24,992 nucleotides of DNA, from the NCBI GenBank assembly GCA_002224055.1, contig AZLU01000370.1, positions 1 to 24,992 of the forward strand, read 5' to 3'. Of the stretch, positions 12,301 to 19,990 are shown in pieces. The notes beneath the pieces are model-generated. The model was not told the origin of the DNA and searched no databases. It saw only the letters and a list, made by a program, of their open reading frames with translations. Position 1 is the first letter of the stretch. Each line of letters begins with the position of its first letter. This stretch comes from Pezizomycotina sp. ARF18. Taxonomy: Eukaryota; Ascomycota. The translations under genes were made by a program, and so were the position numbers.

Positions 12301-12330
12301 TTGGGCTGTAGCTTCAATCCACTAGGACAT

Positions 12331-12339
12331 TTTTTTTTT
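12331..12339 (+). terminator. Pol III terminator of tRNA-Lys copy 1
   Basis: A run of about nine T starts some 20 nt after the restored 3' end of the tRNA, and it is the first T run of four or more after the gene start. A T run in the non-template strand is the RNA polymerase III stop signal. Its placement after the distal acceptor piece supports the transcript including the 65-nt insert. Confidence 0.65.
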
Positions 12340-12522
12340 CCGCTACTTTCGCTATTTTCACTTTTTACATCTTGACGAGTGGAACCAGGAAGCGGCACAG
12401 CTTCTTAAGGCTTATGATATTACTTTGATTGGCTTTATGTTATTTATTTTTCTCATCTTCATATTCATATATTTATTTTTGAGCCTGTCGTTGAGGGGTC
12501 GAGTTGAACTTCGTGATATTGG

Positions 12523-12578
12523 ATCTTGGTGGTTTTAGTTTTTTGCAAAAAATTTTCATACCCTTGTCGCGCCAAGAT
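12523..12578 (+). repeat. inverted repeat hairpin ATCTTGG ... CCAAGAT
   Basis: A perfect 7-bp inverted repeat (12523-12529 with 12572-12578) encloses about 42 nt. The related block at 13336-13388 keeps CTTGG and CGCCGAG at the same spacing, so part of the pairing is retained. It could be a structured RNA, a transposon relic or chance within the duplicated unit. Confidence 0.3.
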
Positions 12579-13048
12579 CATTTAAACCACTCCAGAAACA
12601 TTCTTCAAGGGTCTAAAAAAATATCCGAAAATATTCTTTGAAATATAAGTGTATATATGGATATATATATACACACACATATATATATCTATAGAGATAC
12701 TATATATTCTATGACCTACTCATATTCTCCACCGACCGGTTCTTTTTCAAGAATAACACAGCGTCGTGCTGATATAGATTGTACTTTTGTTCTTATTAGA
12801 GCTCGCTGGGTGCTATGAGTAGTGTATATACTGACAAGTATTTGTCTTGGAGATATTATACACCAATATTTGGGTATAAAAAAACATGAAAATATAAACG
12901 GCTCGAGGTGATTATCTCAATAGCACCGGATTTCGCGGTGCTACTGTAATGCTGCACGGAGCCGAACTAAAGCGAATGCCTTTATCACCGTCGGATGGTA
13001 TAATTTCATCCATTATATGAGCCTATAGCCTCATTCTTTTTCGGACGT

Positions 13049-13074
13049 CTTTTTTTTTTTTAAAAAAAAAAAAG
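13049..13074. repeat. perfect T12A12 palindrome
   Basis: Twelve T (13050-13061) are directly followed by twelve A (13062-13073), with flanking C and G extending the symmetry to 26 bases. It may be an inverted duplication of a homopolymer or a replication-slippage product. No function is visible. Confidence 0.6.
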
Positions 13075-13230
13075 TATTATTATGTGAGTATTTGTATATT
13101 CTTTTATATTTGTAGCGTTAGTGAATTTTTCATCTAAAATATTTGCGCCCTTGTCAGCGAACTGAAAAGAAGTATTAACCAAGAAAGAATATATAGTTAT
13201 CTCAACCCTTGTTCTTCAACCAACTACAAA

Positions 13231-13260
13231 CACCTGGCTAGCTCAACCGGCTTAGAATCC
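13231..13260 (+). pseudogene. tRNA-Lys relic (5' portion only)
   Basis: The stretch around GGCTAGCTCAACCGG matches the 5' part of the two tRNA-Lys genes (GGTTAGCTCAATCGG), with homologous upstream DNA including a TATAG box and CTTCAACCAAC. The match fades after about 30 nt and is followed within about 12 nt by a T10 run (13272-13281). There is no anticodon arm or T arm, so this is a truncated third member of the array. Confidence 0.55.
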
Positions 13261-14110
13261 CACATTTACTCTTTTTTTTTTGTGCTATATTAAATATATT
13301 CATCCGTTCTTGGACCCGACGATACGCGATCTTCGACTTGGTGTTTTAGACCGAGTTGAAAGACATTTCAAAATCCTTGGCACGCCGAGACTTTTGAATG
13401 ATATTGTTGAAACTTCACACGCGCTAAAAAAAAAAAGCAGGGAAAATTTTTACAGATAAATTTGTGAAACATCTTTAAGATGCTATATATCGATATATAT
13501 ATTCATAGTAATGTACGAGGATCTGAGACCGAGTAATCTAGTACCCTATCGCGTTTACACATTCGAAACAATGAAAGCGATTGCACCTTGCATATATTAT
13601 TCAATAATAATCATTAAAAATATTCAAAAGATCGATAAAAAAGGTTGATAGGTTTGTCCACCTCGACTATATAAGCGCGACCTTTTGATTTTAAGCTTTA
13701 AAAAAATACTGAACAAAGAGAGAGAGGTGGTTGTCCATCATAGCCCTTTTTTATTTGTTTGCTTTTTATTTATTTATTTTTATTTTGGTGATTTTGCTGG
13801 AGAAACGGATGTAAACTGAAAGGAAGTTTGAACTTGCGGCATATCATATAAGTATACGCCGCTATTACAAGGCCCTGTGCTGAGCTAGCTATTACAATTG
13901 TACAAGCCCGATGTCCGGTTGCTTCATCGACCGCACTAAACCTTCCTTGATAGGGCCCTATACTAACTACGTATTCATGAGAGTGGTTTTTCCCATATTT
14001 AATTACACAGCTTCGAGCTCGATAACTCATGCAATAATATATAGTCATTTCGAAGCTTGCGGCCTTCACCCAACAGCGAGCCCGGTTAGCTCAATTCGGC
14101 AGAGCGTGAG

Positions 14111-14174
14111 GTAATTTAAAATGCCAAATTCCCTAATTCGTCCAGATCTAGTGCTAACCAATCATTGCTCTTAG
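14111..14174 (+). other. spliceosomal-type intron A in the anticodon stem of tRNA-Lys copy 2
   Basis: A 64-nt insert, GTAATT at the 5' end, GCTAACC branch-like motif at about 14152-14158, and CTCTTAG at the 3' end. It splits the anticodon stem after TGAG; joining restores TGAGA pairing with TCTCA. Copy 1 is uninterrupted at this site, so this is a gain in copy 2 or a loss in copy 1. Confidence 0.75.
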
Positions 14175-14181
14175 ACTCTTA

Positions 14182-14203
14182 CTATAAGCGTAGCCTTTAA
14201 GAT
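14182..14203 (+). other. canonical pre-tRNA intron at 37/38 of tRNA-Lys copy 2
   Basis: A 22-nt insert directly after position 37 containing TTTAAGA, which can pair with the anticodon loop TCTTA. It corresponds in position to the 41-nt intron of copy 1 but differs in length and sequence. Confidence 0.75.
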
Positions 14204-14223
14204 ATCTCAAGGTTGCGGGTTCG

Positions 14224-14282
14224 GTAGGAGTTCCACTCCCACCTGTCAATGGTTCGAATACATTACTAACTCTCTTCAATAG
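14224..14282 (+). other. spliceosomal-type intron B in the T loop of tRNA-Lys copy 2
   Basis: A 59-nt insert beginning GTAGGA, with the near-ideal branch motif TACTAAC at 14264-14270 and ending TTCAATAG. Its removal rebuilds TTCGA of the T loop. It also contains GGTTCGAATAC (14251-14261), close to the Pol III B-box consensus, which may stand in for the B box it interrupts. Confidence 0.75.
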
Positions 14283-14291
14283 ACCCCCGCA

Positions 14292-14358
14292 GTAAGTACA
14301 CTTCCGCCCAGTACTAAAGTCTTGAATAATCATCAATAGCTAACCAACCATCCAACAG
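14292..14358 (+). other. spliceosomal-type intron C in the acceptor stem of tRNA-Lys copy 2
   Basis: A 67-nt insert beginning with the consensus donor GTAAGT, with CTAACCAACC near 14340-14350 and ending CCAACAG. It occupies the same site as the intron of copy 1, and its 3' end (CTAACCAACC...CAACAG) aligns with CTAACTAACC...TAACAG there, while the interior has diverged. Confidence 0.8.
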
Positions 14359-14378
14359 TCGGGCTTTCCAAATGCAAA

Positions 14379-14390
14379 TTTTTTTTTTTT
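14379..14390 (+). terminator. Pol III terminator of tRNA-Lys copy 2
   Basis: A T12 run beginning 14 nt after the restored 3' end at 14365. It is the first run of four or more T after the gene start at 14080, so a Pol III transcript should include all four inserts. Confidence 0.7.
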
Positions 14391-15337
14391 GAATTCTGTT
14401 ATAGACTTTTTATAATGCCTAGAGATTTAACGTAATGTTAAATATATTCGATTTTGATCTCGGGGAGGTTTTCCTTTATATATCCCGTTGATTATACTTA
14501 AACCTCTAAAGATGGTCTTGCTATTTACTTCATTTCACGTTAGCATTGAATAAAACTATCTTAGAATAAGTACAGCCGGCCTCAAAGTAAGGTCCGAATC
14601 TAAGTAACATGTCGTTTTGGCAGGAAAGACGACGCTATTCTTAGCTACTTGAGTAGATAAGGCTTTATATAAGCTAAAAACTTTTTATATGCTCCACAGT
14701 AAACTCTTTCCCTCACATGAAAAAGAACGAAAGAAAGGTATAAACACACAGAAATCCCTTTTTGCCTGGTTCTTTGTGGGCTGTAATGACCTCTCATCTA
14801 TTGAGCGATAATCGGAGGATAAACTTTGTGAGCTCGTCTTTACTCAGGTATTTCTTTCCAACTCCCTGTGGCTTTCCTCCTCCGACTTTCCTGGTGTTTA
14901 TCCAACTTTCACCCGCTTCTGTGTCTCCTCACAACCAGTGCTAGAAGACTTGGTGGATTTGATGGAGATGGTAGCTCCGGTGGCTCCGGTGGTAGTCTCA
15001 AGCGGTGTTCGACTGTAGCTGACAGTTAAAAGGTGCCTATTTTAGTTGCCAACTTTTGCTACACCTATTTTCGTTCCCTAGCTTCTCCGTCCCTTGGATT
15101 TGACTTCATTTCATCTTTCCCTTTTGTACCTCTTGTTACCGCTTCTCTTTAACTTATCAAGTGTTTGCTTAATTTTTCGTCTCTTCTCGGTATATTATTG
15201 CTTTGACTACTTCAAAGATTTGTCTATTGATAAAATCTGCTATGATTAAAGTTCGAACGATGGTAGGTGTTCTTCCTCTATCTCCATTTATATTTCAGAT
15301 CCTGTTTGTCTTCTCCTCAAAAGAGGTCAGGTGATGA
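14391..15337. other. intergenic region, possibly with a short Gly/Ser-rich coding end
   Basis: Mostly T-rich and pyrimidine-rich sequence. A plus frame ending at a TAA near 15029 reads GGFDGDGSSGGSGGSLKRC, with a possible acceptor (AACCAG) just upstream at about 14940. This could be the last exon of a small gene, but no matching upstream exons are clear, so I do not call it a gene. Confidence 0.3.
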
Positions 15338-15765
15338 AGCCGGGAACACAGAAACGGGATAGGAGACGAATACGGTGGAGAAAATGGAGAAGGGGGAGAA
15401 GATGAGGATGAGGATTTCGACTTCGATGACGAAGAGAATAGGAAGTTGAAGAAGCAGAAAGGAACTAGTGGTTGCCTCTTCCTTCTGCTTATTTTCACGC
15501 ATTTGTTTTTTTACAAGTACGTTAAATAATTGTGTCACGTCAAGTTACGGCAGAACTGGCTGAGGAATCTCCCCGAGCATGTAAGAGAGAAATGGCTCTC
15601 TCAATCGACGAATGGATCATCCAGATAACCAGGAAATTCTTCCCCATGAGAGAAGAACTGCTAATGGAAGCAGACCGCGAAGAATACGCCGAATGGCAGA
15701 AGAGGTCACCAACGGATTACTGGCAAAATATATCCTCAGATGGTTCTTTTAGGAGGGTGTGGTAG
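15338..15765 (+). CDS. weak hypothetical gene: acidic segment plus helical C-terminal segment
   Basis: Two plus-strand open stretches may be exons. The first (15338-15526) encodes a very acidic tract (GGEDEDEDFDFDDEENRKLK). The second, open from about 15532 to the stop at 15763-15765, includes MALSIDEWIIQITRKFFPM and EREEYAEWQKRSP-like amphipathic sequence (read as ADREEYAEWQKRSPTDYW). A GT...AG segment at about 15469-15542, starting GTGGTT and ending GTCAAG, would join them in phase, but its donor is poor. ATG at 15592 is the first Met of the second part. The minus-strand frames opposite the acidic tract (15295-15538) are its low-complexity shadow. I recognise no family; it may be a partial or degraded gene. 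Confidence 0.3.
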
Positions 15766-18700
15766 CTGATTTGGCGTTCAAATCTCAAGGGTGCTATGGA
15801 AATAGGAATGAAAATGGAAAAGTTACTAAACATCACTCTGCGATGCTCGCTGAAGAGCCGAACTTAATATAGCTACTGGCGCACGGAAATGTTTTGCAAC
15901 AAACATAAAAATATATCCTTCAGTAAATCAAATATATTTGACTCTGCCCTTCACGCTATTACCACGACTTGATTATTTAGATATATAAAGCAAGCCCTTT
16001 CTTTTCCTCCAGGCTGTCGCTTTGAGATGCGGCGGTATTCTACTTAGCCTCTACTTACTTAGAAGTCTATGCAATGTAATAGAGAGTAATAATAATTCTA
16101 AATGAGAGTGAAGTTACCTTCCACTCGTATATTCATGAGGACTTGAAATGAAAGTAGAGAAGGAAACAGCAAGAAGGGTATTATCTGTGTCCGAACTTCT
16201 ACCTCATTTCTTCATTCTCATGAAGAATGATCTATAGGAGGGGCTTTCTTCTCTTATTGCCATGTGTTAGTACAGCGCCATATCGCCACTTATGGCATTG
16301 ATACTGTGAGGTTCCAAGCAATTTTTTTGGGAGCGTCCTTAACATTAATCTGGACACCTCTCAAGGAGCTCTAGTCTACTTACCATTATCACTCATTTAG
16401 AGCTAGTCGAACGTTCCAAAATTCGAGACTCAAGGAACGGAATTATAGATATTCCCTTAAACTGGAAGTCCTTTCACTTGTTGCATTTGTTGATTTTTGA
16501 TAAATCGGCCGAAGCTCCACGTGGTAGTCGAGTCAAACCCCGGAATTCTGAATCGTGCCATATACCAACATTGCTAAAGGCCGAAAGCCATACGATGCAT
16601 CCAATGAAGGCTTGTCTATTGGATATAAGTGCACGATGAAGTATCCTAGTGCTTTTTAATTTTTGGGAAATTGAGTGGTTTTCTTGATCCTATTATCGAA
16701 GTTGGATATGCAATAGTATACCAATTGAGTCATAGCAACAACCCTTCGAATGCATTAACTTCTTATTATTGTTCCATGTTCTACTGTAAGATTATTATCT
16801 TCATAAATCAAAATCTCCGAGAGAAGGCCCGTGGGGAAGGATTATATGTCCGCGTAATGAGACTTGGCATATTCCGAAGGAGCCGATCCTGCAGATTTTA
16901 TCTTGGCTAGATTTACTAGGGTATGACTCAGCGTACTTGGATTCCGTATCATGCAGGATCGAGAGAAAAAAAAAGAAATTGATATTGACTTGGTTATTGA
17001 AAACAGCGTGCTATTTCAACGGAGTTCTACATGACTCATTGTTGCTAAATGTTACAGAACGGGAAAAATCACATTAGGTATGGACCGTGGACCCGAGTTT
17101 TACTAGAGTAAGGACTCCGACTCGATCGGATTGTAATCTAGAGCAAAAAGCAGGATTAAGTCGTGAAAGAACAACGAAAGCATTTGATCCGGCTTTGTGA
17201 CTTTGGCAGCGGTGATGAGAAGGTGCGAGGATTTGAATCCCCAGGTTTAACCCGTACACCGTTTGAGATTTTAACAAATTCGCGAGTGATGTATCGTTGA
17301 ATCTAAGAACCAGACGTGCGGGTATTCCGACGGCGCGGACAAGCGTATATAGCCAGACCTGGTTGAGTACTACATCGTGATAACTGTCCATAGATTAAAC
17401 AAGATATGACAACGGAATGAGTGATGACCAAGTATACAAAATTTGCATTTCACATGTGAACTATCCCTTCCGGCCGTTCCCTTACGAACCGTGGGAAGCA
17501 CAAACTATAATTCCTGATACTGTTGATTTTACGAATTCACAGAACTAGGGCTGTCCCTCGAAATGAATCTTGTGCAGGAAACCGAATCTTGAACCTACCT
17601 GTCCTAAAAAGAGGCAGGCATCAGATATCCGCGTATACGAGCAAAGCCATGAGAGTTTTTGGGTAAGCTCCTTGAATTTTCAAGCCAGAGCTGTGCGGGG
17701 TTATTACCTAATCCGCTAAGTGAATCATAAGAAAATTACGTTGAAACTAAGTAGGAAATGTCATACATTAAGGTGATAGAAGCAGCCACAAGCGGTACTA
17801 TATCTTTTGGTTTGGGGTTTTAGATATATCGCGTTTTTTTTCTAATGAGCGCGTTCTCTGGTGTATATGAAGAAAATGCCCATGTTCCGGCTGCTAGTGC
17901 TAAACGCATTAGTATCTGGTATGCACAATGCGTTTGTATTACAAAGGATCTGACTTCAGAAACCTGCGTAAATGATATGTATCGATTATATATCGCTGAC
18001 CAACAAATCGGGGTAGTCTATGAGCAAAAGTGTTCATATAAACTAGACTCCAAACATGCTGAGGTCTAGTTACAAGTTGATCATTTGTGGATACATGTAT
18101 TATAGATAATCCTTAAGCTTAAAAACGGTAAATAGCAAGGAATCCGAAGAAAGTAATAAGAACTCTGCCCTAGCTTCAAGATGTACCGAGTGCCTAAACG
18201 GATTTTCTAGGAAAGTTATGAGGTTGGGACAACGCCCCGGCGCCCTCCGATGCGGTTTGGCGACAACACCAGAAGATTCACATCGCCAACACGATTGCCT
18301 AACGTCATAGATACCATTTCTTAATATTCATGATTTGACTCAACTTTTTATTCGGTATAAATATTGAAATACTGAGAAAACCCGTTGAGAGCCGATATAA
18401 CTGGGGTTATTCGGCAGTAGATAGGGATCTGTGGCTATGTCAAACAGGTGGTGGCAGGGAAGCGAGAGGAAAAGAACATTACTCACGAAATTTTGTTTTG
18501 ACGAAGATCGGAACTATCCGATACGTAGAGATCTATGGAAATAGCTAATAGGCGAATTTCAGCTGCATTTTTGCAATTGCGATAAGTAAAGAGCAGTGAA
18601 TTTGGGTAGGTCTGCCTCAGCTCGGCTCCTGTACCCCATCTTATTTCTACTGTGAACGATATACTACGCCTCATTGCATAATTTATATCTCCACCGATAA

Positions 18701-18985
18701 CCGAAACTAGATAGACTGGAGGGGTTGTATAGACTAGAAAGGTTGTTTATATATTCAGATTGACGCTCTGATTCTAGAAATAGAATTTAAATGGGTTCAA
18801 TACATTAATTTCGAGGCATTAGCAAGAAATCGTTCTAGAATTTCTCGAGTTTCGATAAATACACCGTACCATCTCCCACCAAAATTTTAGAGCGGTTACT
18901 ATTCTTTCCATTTTTAATCTCTGGTCTTTTTGTGGCACAAAAGCAATCGGGGGGAAGAATTCGAACCTAGACCATCGTTGTATAC
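15766..18985. other. intergenic region without a recognisable gene
   Basis: About 3.2 kb of mixed composition. The longest open frames (16671-16910 +, 17074-17391 -, 17845-18069 +) start mostly at non-ATG codons, have no visible domain, and are no longer than chance would give. A B-box-like GGATTTGAATCCC near 17231 has no matching tRNA arms. No repeats of note were seen. Confidence 0.5.
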
Positions 18986-19990
18986 ATGTCACCATGCAGT
19001 TGTATGCGTAAACCCATCGAAGGCCAACAGATCATCGACGAATTCGCCTTCGATGGCCTGCTCCGCGACCACAAATACGACAACCTCGCCGCTATCCTCG
19101 ATGTTTCACGCATATTCCAGCTAACAATCACCGACATAATGGAAGCGAAAGAACGCATGGCTCGAGGAGAACTCGATGGCTTCGTTATGCTGGAACGTGG
19201 TTACAAATACGCTCCAACGGGATCGGCGTCAGACTAATAAGCATGCTTGCCCGGCATATGCGTCAGTACGCAAAACTACACGACCCTATAAAACGACGCG
19301 TTATCACGAAAGAGGCCGCTCTGAATCGAATAGAAACTTTCATCATTCCTGCTATTACTTTTTGCTTGTGGGAGGCTGCAGCGTGGTTTAACGAGTACTT
19401 TGAGACGGATCAGTTTCAAATTCAGGATTATGAATCGCTGGAAAAGACGGCCATAAGTGTAGCACCGATGGAAAATAATGCGAGTGCAAGTCTATGGCCT
19501 GTCATGGAGCCGCCAGAGCAACCTATAACGAGTGTAACGCCGATACGATCGTTAGGAATGAATGTAACGGGATTGACGCCAGTTGAATTGCTAGAGCAAG
19601 CAGTTATGGACCTTTCCACTCGACGATGGTTAAGATATGACGCTGAAGGTATATTGCGAAGCGATCCAGCCATAGCGCTTGTATCTACAGATATACTCCA
19701 TATACATCTCTTCTTCTTCTTTTCCTCTACTTCTTCTTACACCTCCCTCCTCACGCACACGCAAAAATACACACACACACACACACACACTCTCTCTCTC
19801 TCTATGTTCCTTTCCCTCACTCACTTTCCTTTCCCTTCAACTTTGTAATTCACTTGGGTGGTTCTTTGCAGCGATTTACCAAAATCTATTTCGTTCATTT
19901 TTCTTGTACATGTACATTGGCATTATTAGCGCAGCATACCATTTAATCTCGATCCCTTCACTAAGAAATATATATATCTACCCACATTAA
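18986..19990 (+). CDS. hypothetical protein, probably one gene with a 1-nt frame break at about 19220
   Basis: The first frame (ATG 18986 or 19004, stop 19235-19237) encodes a soluble helical segment with IIDEFAFDGLLRDHKYDNL and ITDIMEAKERMARGELDGF. The second frame, from just before 19243, continues with MLARHMRQYAKLHDPIKRR, FIIPAITFCLWEAAAWF and LLEQAVMDLSTRRWLRYDAE. Adding one G to the GGG at 19219-19221 fuses them as ...KYAPTG-IGVRLISMLARHM..., so they are likely one protein of at least 220 residues. After about 19680 the frame enters a CT-rich microsatellite, so a donor near GTATCT (19681) is likely. TTTGCAG at 19865-19871 could be the acceptor for a short last exon ending at the TAA near 19988. 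I recognise no family. Codon choice and hydrophobic pattern look protein-like. Confidence 0.45.
19769..19803 (+). repeat. compound microsatellite (AC)11(TC)n
   Basis: Eleven AC units (19769-19790) are followed directly by about six TC units, embedded in a pyrimidine-rich stretch (19705-19845). It probably lies in an intron or 3' region of the hypothetical gene. Confidence 0.9.

Larger units (their letters stand above)
12129..12307 (+). tRNA. tRNA-Lys(CUU), copy 1, with a pre-tRNA intron and a spliceosomal-type intron in the acceptor stem
   Basis: The gene starts GCCCGGT (1-7), then the D arm GCTC/GAGC with A box TAGCTCAATCGG, anticodon stem TGAGA/TCTCA, and loop CTCTTA plus A with anticodon CTT at 12162-12164. 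The T arm is GCGGG-TTCGAGC-CCCGC with an intact B box. A 41-nt insert at 12166-12206, directly 3' of position 37, contains TAAGA complementary to the anticodon loop TCTTA, the hallmark of endonuclease-spliced pre-tRNA introns. After A66 (12235) the sequence does not pair with the 5' acceptor strand. Removing 12236-12300 (GTATGT...ACAG) brings in TTGGGCT, giving a full seven-pair acceptor stem (two G.U) and discriminator T73. Without both inserts the molecule is exactly 73 nt. No TTTT lies inside the gene, and a T run follows about 20 nt later. It is annotated as a potentially functional Lys tRNA; if the acceptor insert is not spliced it would be dead. Confidence 0.82.
12308..14079. repeat. diverged tandem units flanking the tRNA-Lys copies
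   Basis: Segments downstream of copy 1 and of the relic at 13231 align in the same order: a T run, then CTTGGTG(G)TTTTAG, a CTTG..CGCC(A/G)AG block (12524-12578 and 13336-13388), an A run, and a TA-rich microsatellite (12650-12700 and 13480-13505). The 5' flanks of all three tRNA units also share a TATAG box and a CTTCA-rich stretch. This is best read as an old tandem duplication with unit spacing of roughly 1.1 and 0.85 kb, now heavily diverged by substitutions and indels. The open frames at 13770-14114 overlap on both strands and are not convincing genes. Confidence 0.5.
14080..14365 (+). tRNA. tRNA-Lys(CUU), copy 2, with a pre-tRNA intron and three spliceosomal-type introns
   Basis: The tRNA modules occur in order but are separated by four inserts: 14111-14174 (after position 30), 14182-14203 (ordinary 37/38 intron), 14224-14282 (T loop, between 57 and 58) and 14292-14358 (between 66 and 67). 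Removing them leaves a 74-nt tRNA: GCCCGGT acceptor, D stem GCTC/GAGC, anticodon stem TGAGA/TCTCA with CTT at 14178-14180, T arm GCGGG-TTCGACC-CCCGC, and 3' strand ATCGGGC (one G.U) with T73. The 22-nt ordinary intron contains TAAGA, complementary to the anticodon loop. No TTTT occurs in the 286 bp, and a T12 run follows. The B box is split by the T-loop insert, but that insert carries its own GGTTCGAATAC at 14251-14261. The D loop is one base longer than in copy 1. Alternatively it is a tRNA pseudogene with chance insertions, but exact restoration of three stems argues against that. Confidence 0.8.

Noticed and set aside
12129-12307. Interpretation of the tRNA copies as simple pseudogenes with random insertions
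   Set aside because: Each insert has GT and AG ends and a branch-like motif, and excision exactly restores paired stems at four interruption sites across two copies, which random decay would not produce.
15295-15538. Minus-strand Ser/Pro-rich low-complexity frames
   Set aside because: They are the complement of a GAA/GAT-rich acidic tract on the plus strand.
17205-17255. B-box-like GGATTTGAATCCC suggesting a tRNA
   Set aside because: There is no A box, anticodon arm or acceptor pairing upstream or downstream, even when GT-AG segments are allowed.
18940-18985. Minus-strand GGTTCGAATTC with an upstream GGTCTAG, resembling a tRNA
   Set aside because: The flanking bases do not form a T stem, and no D, anticodon or acceptor stems can be built.
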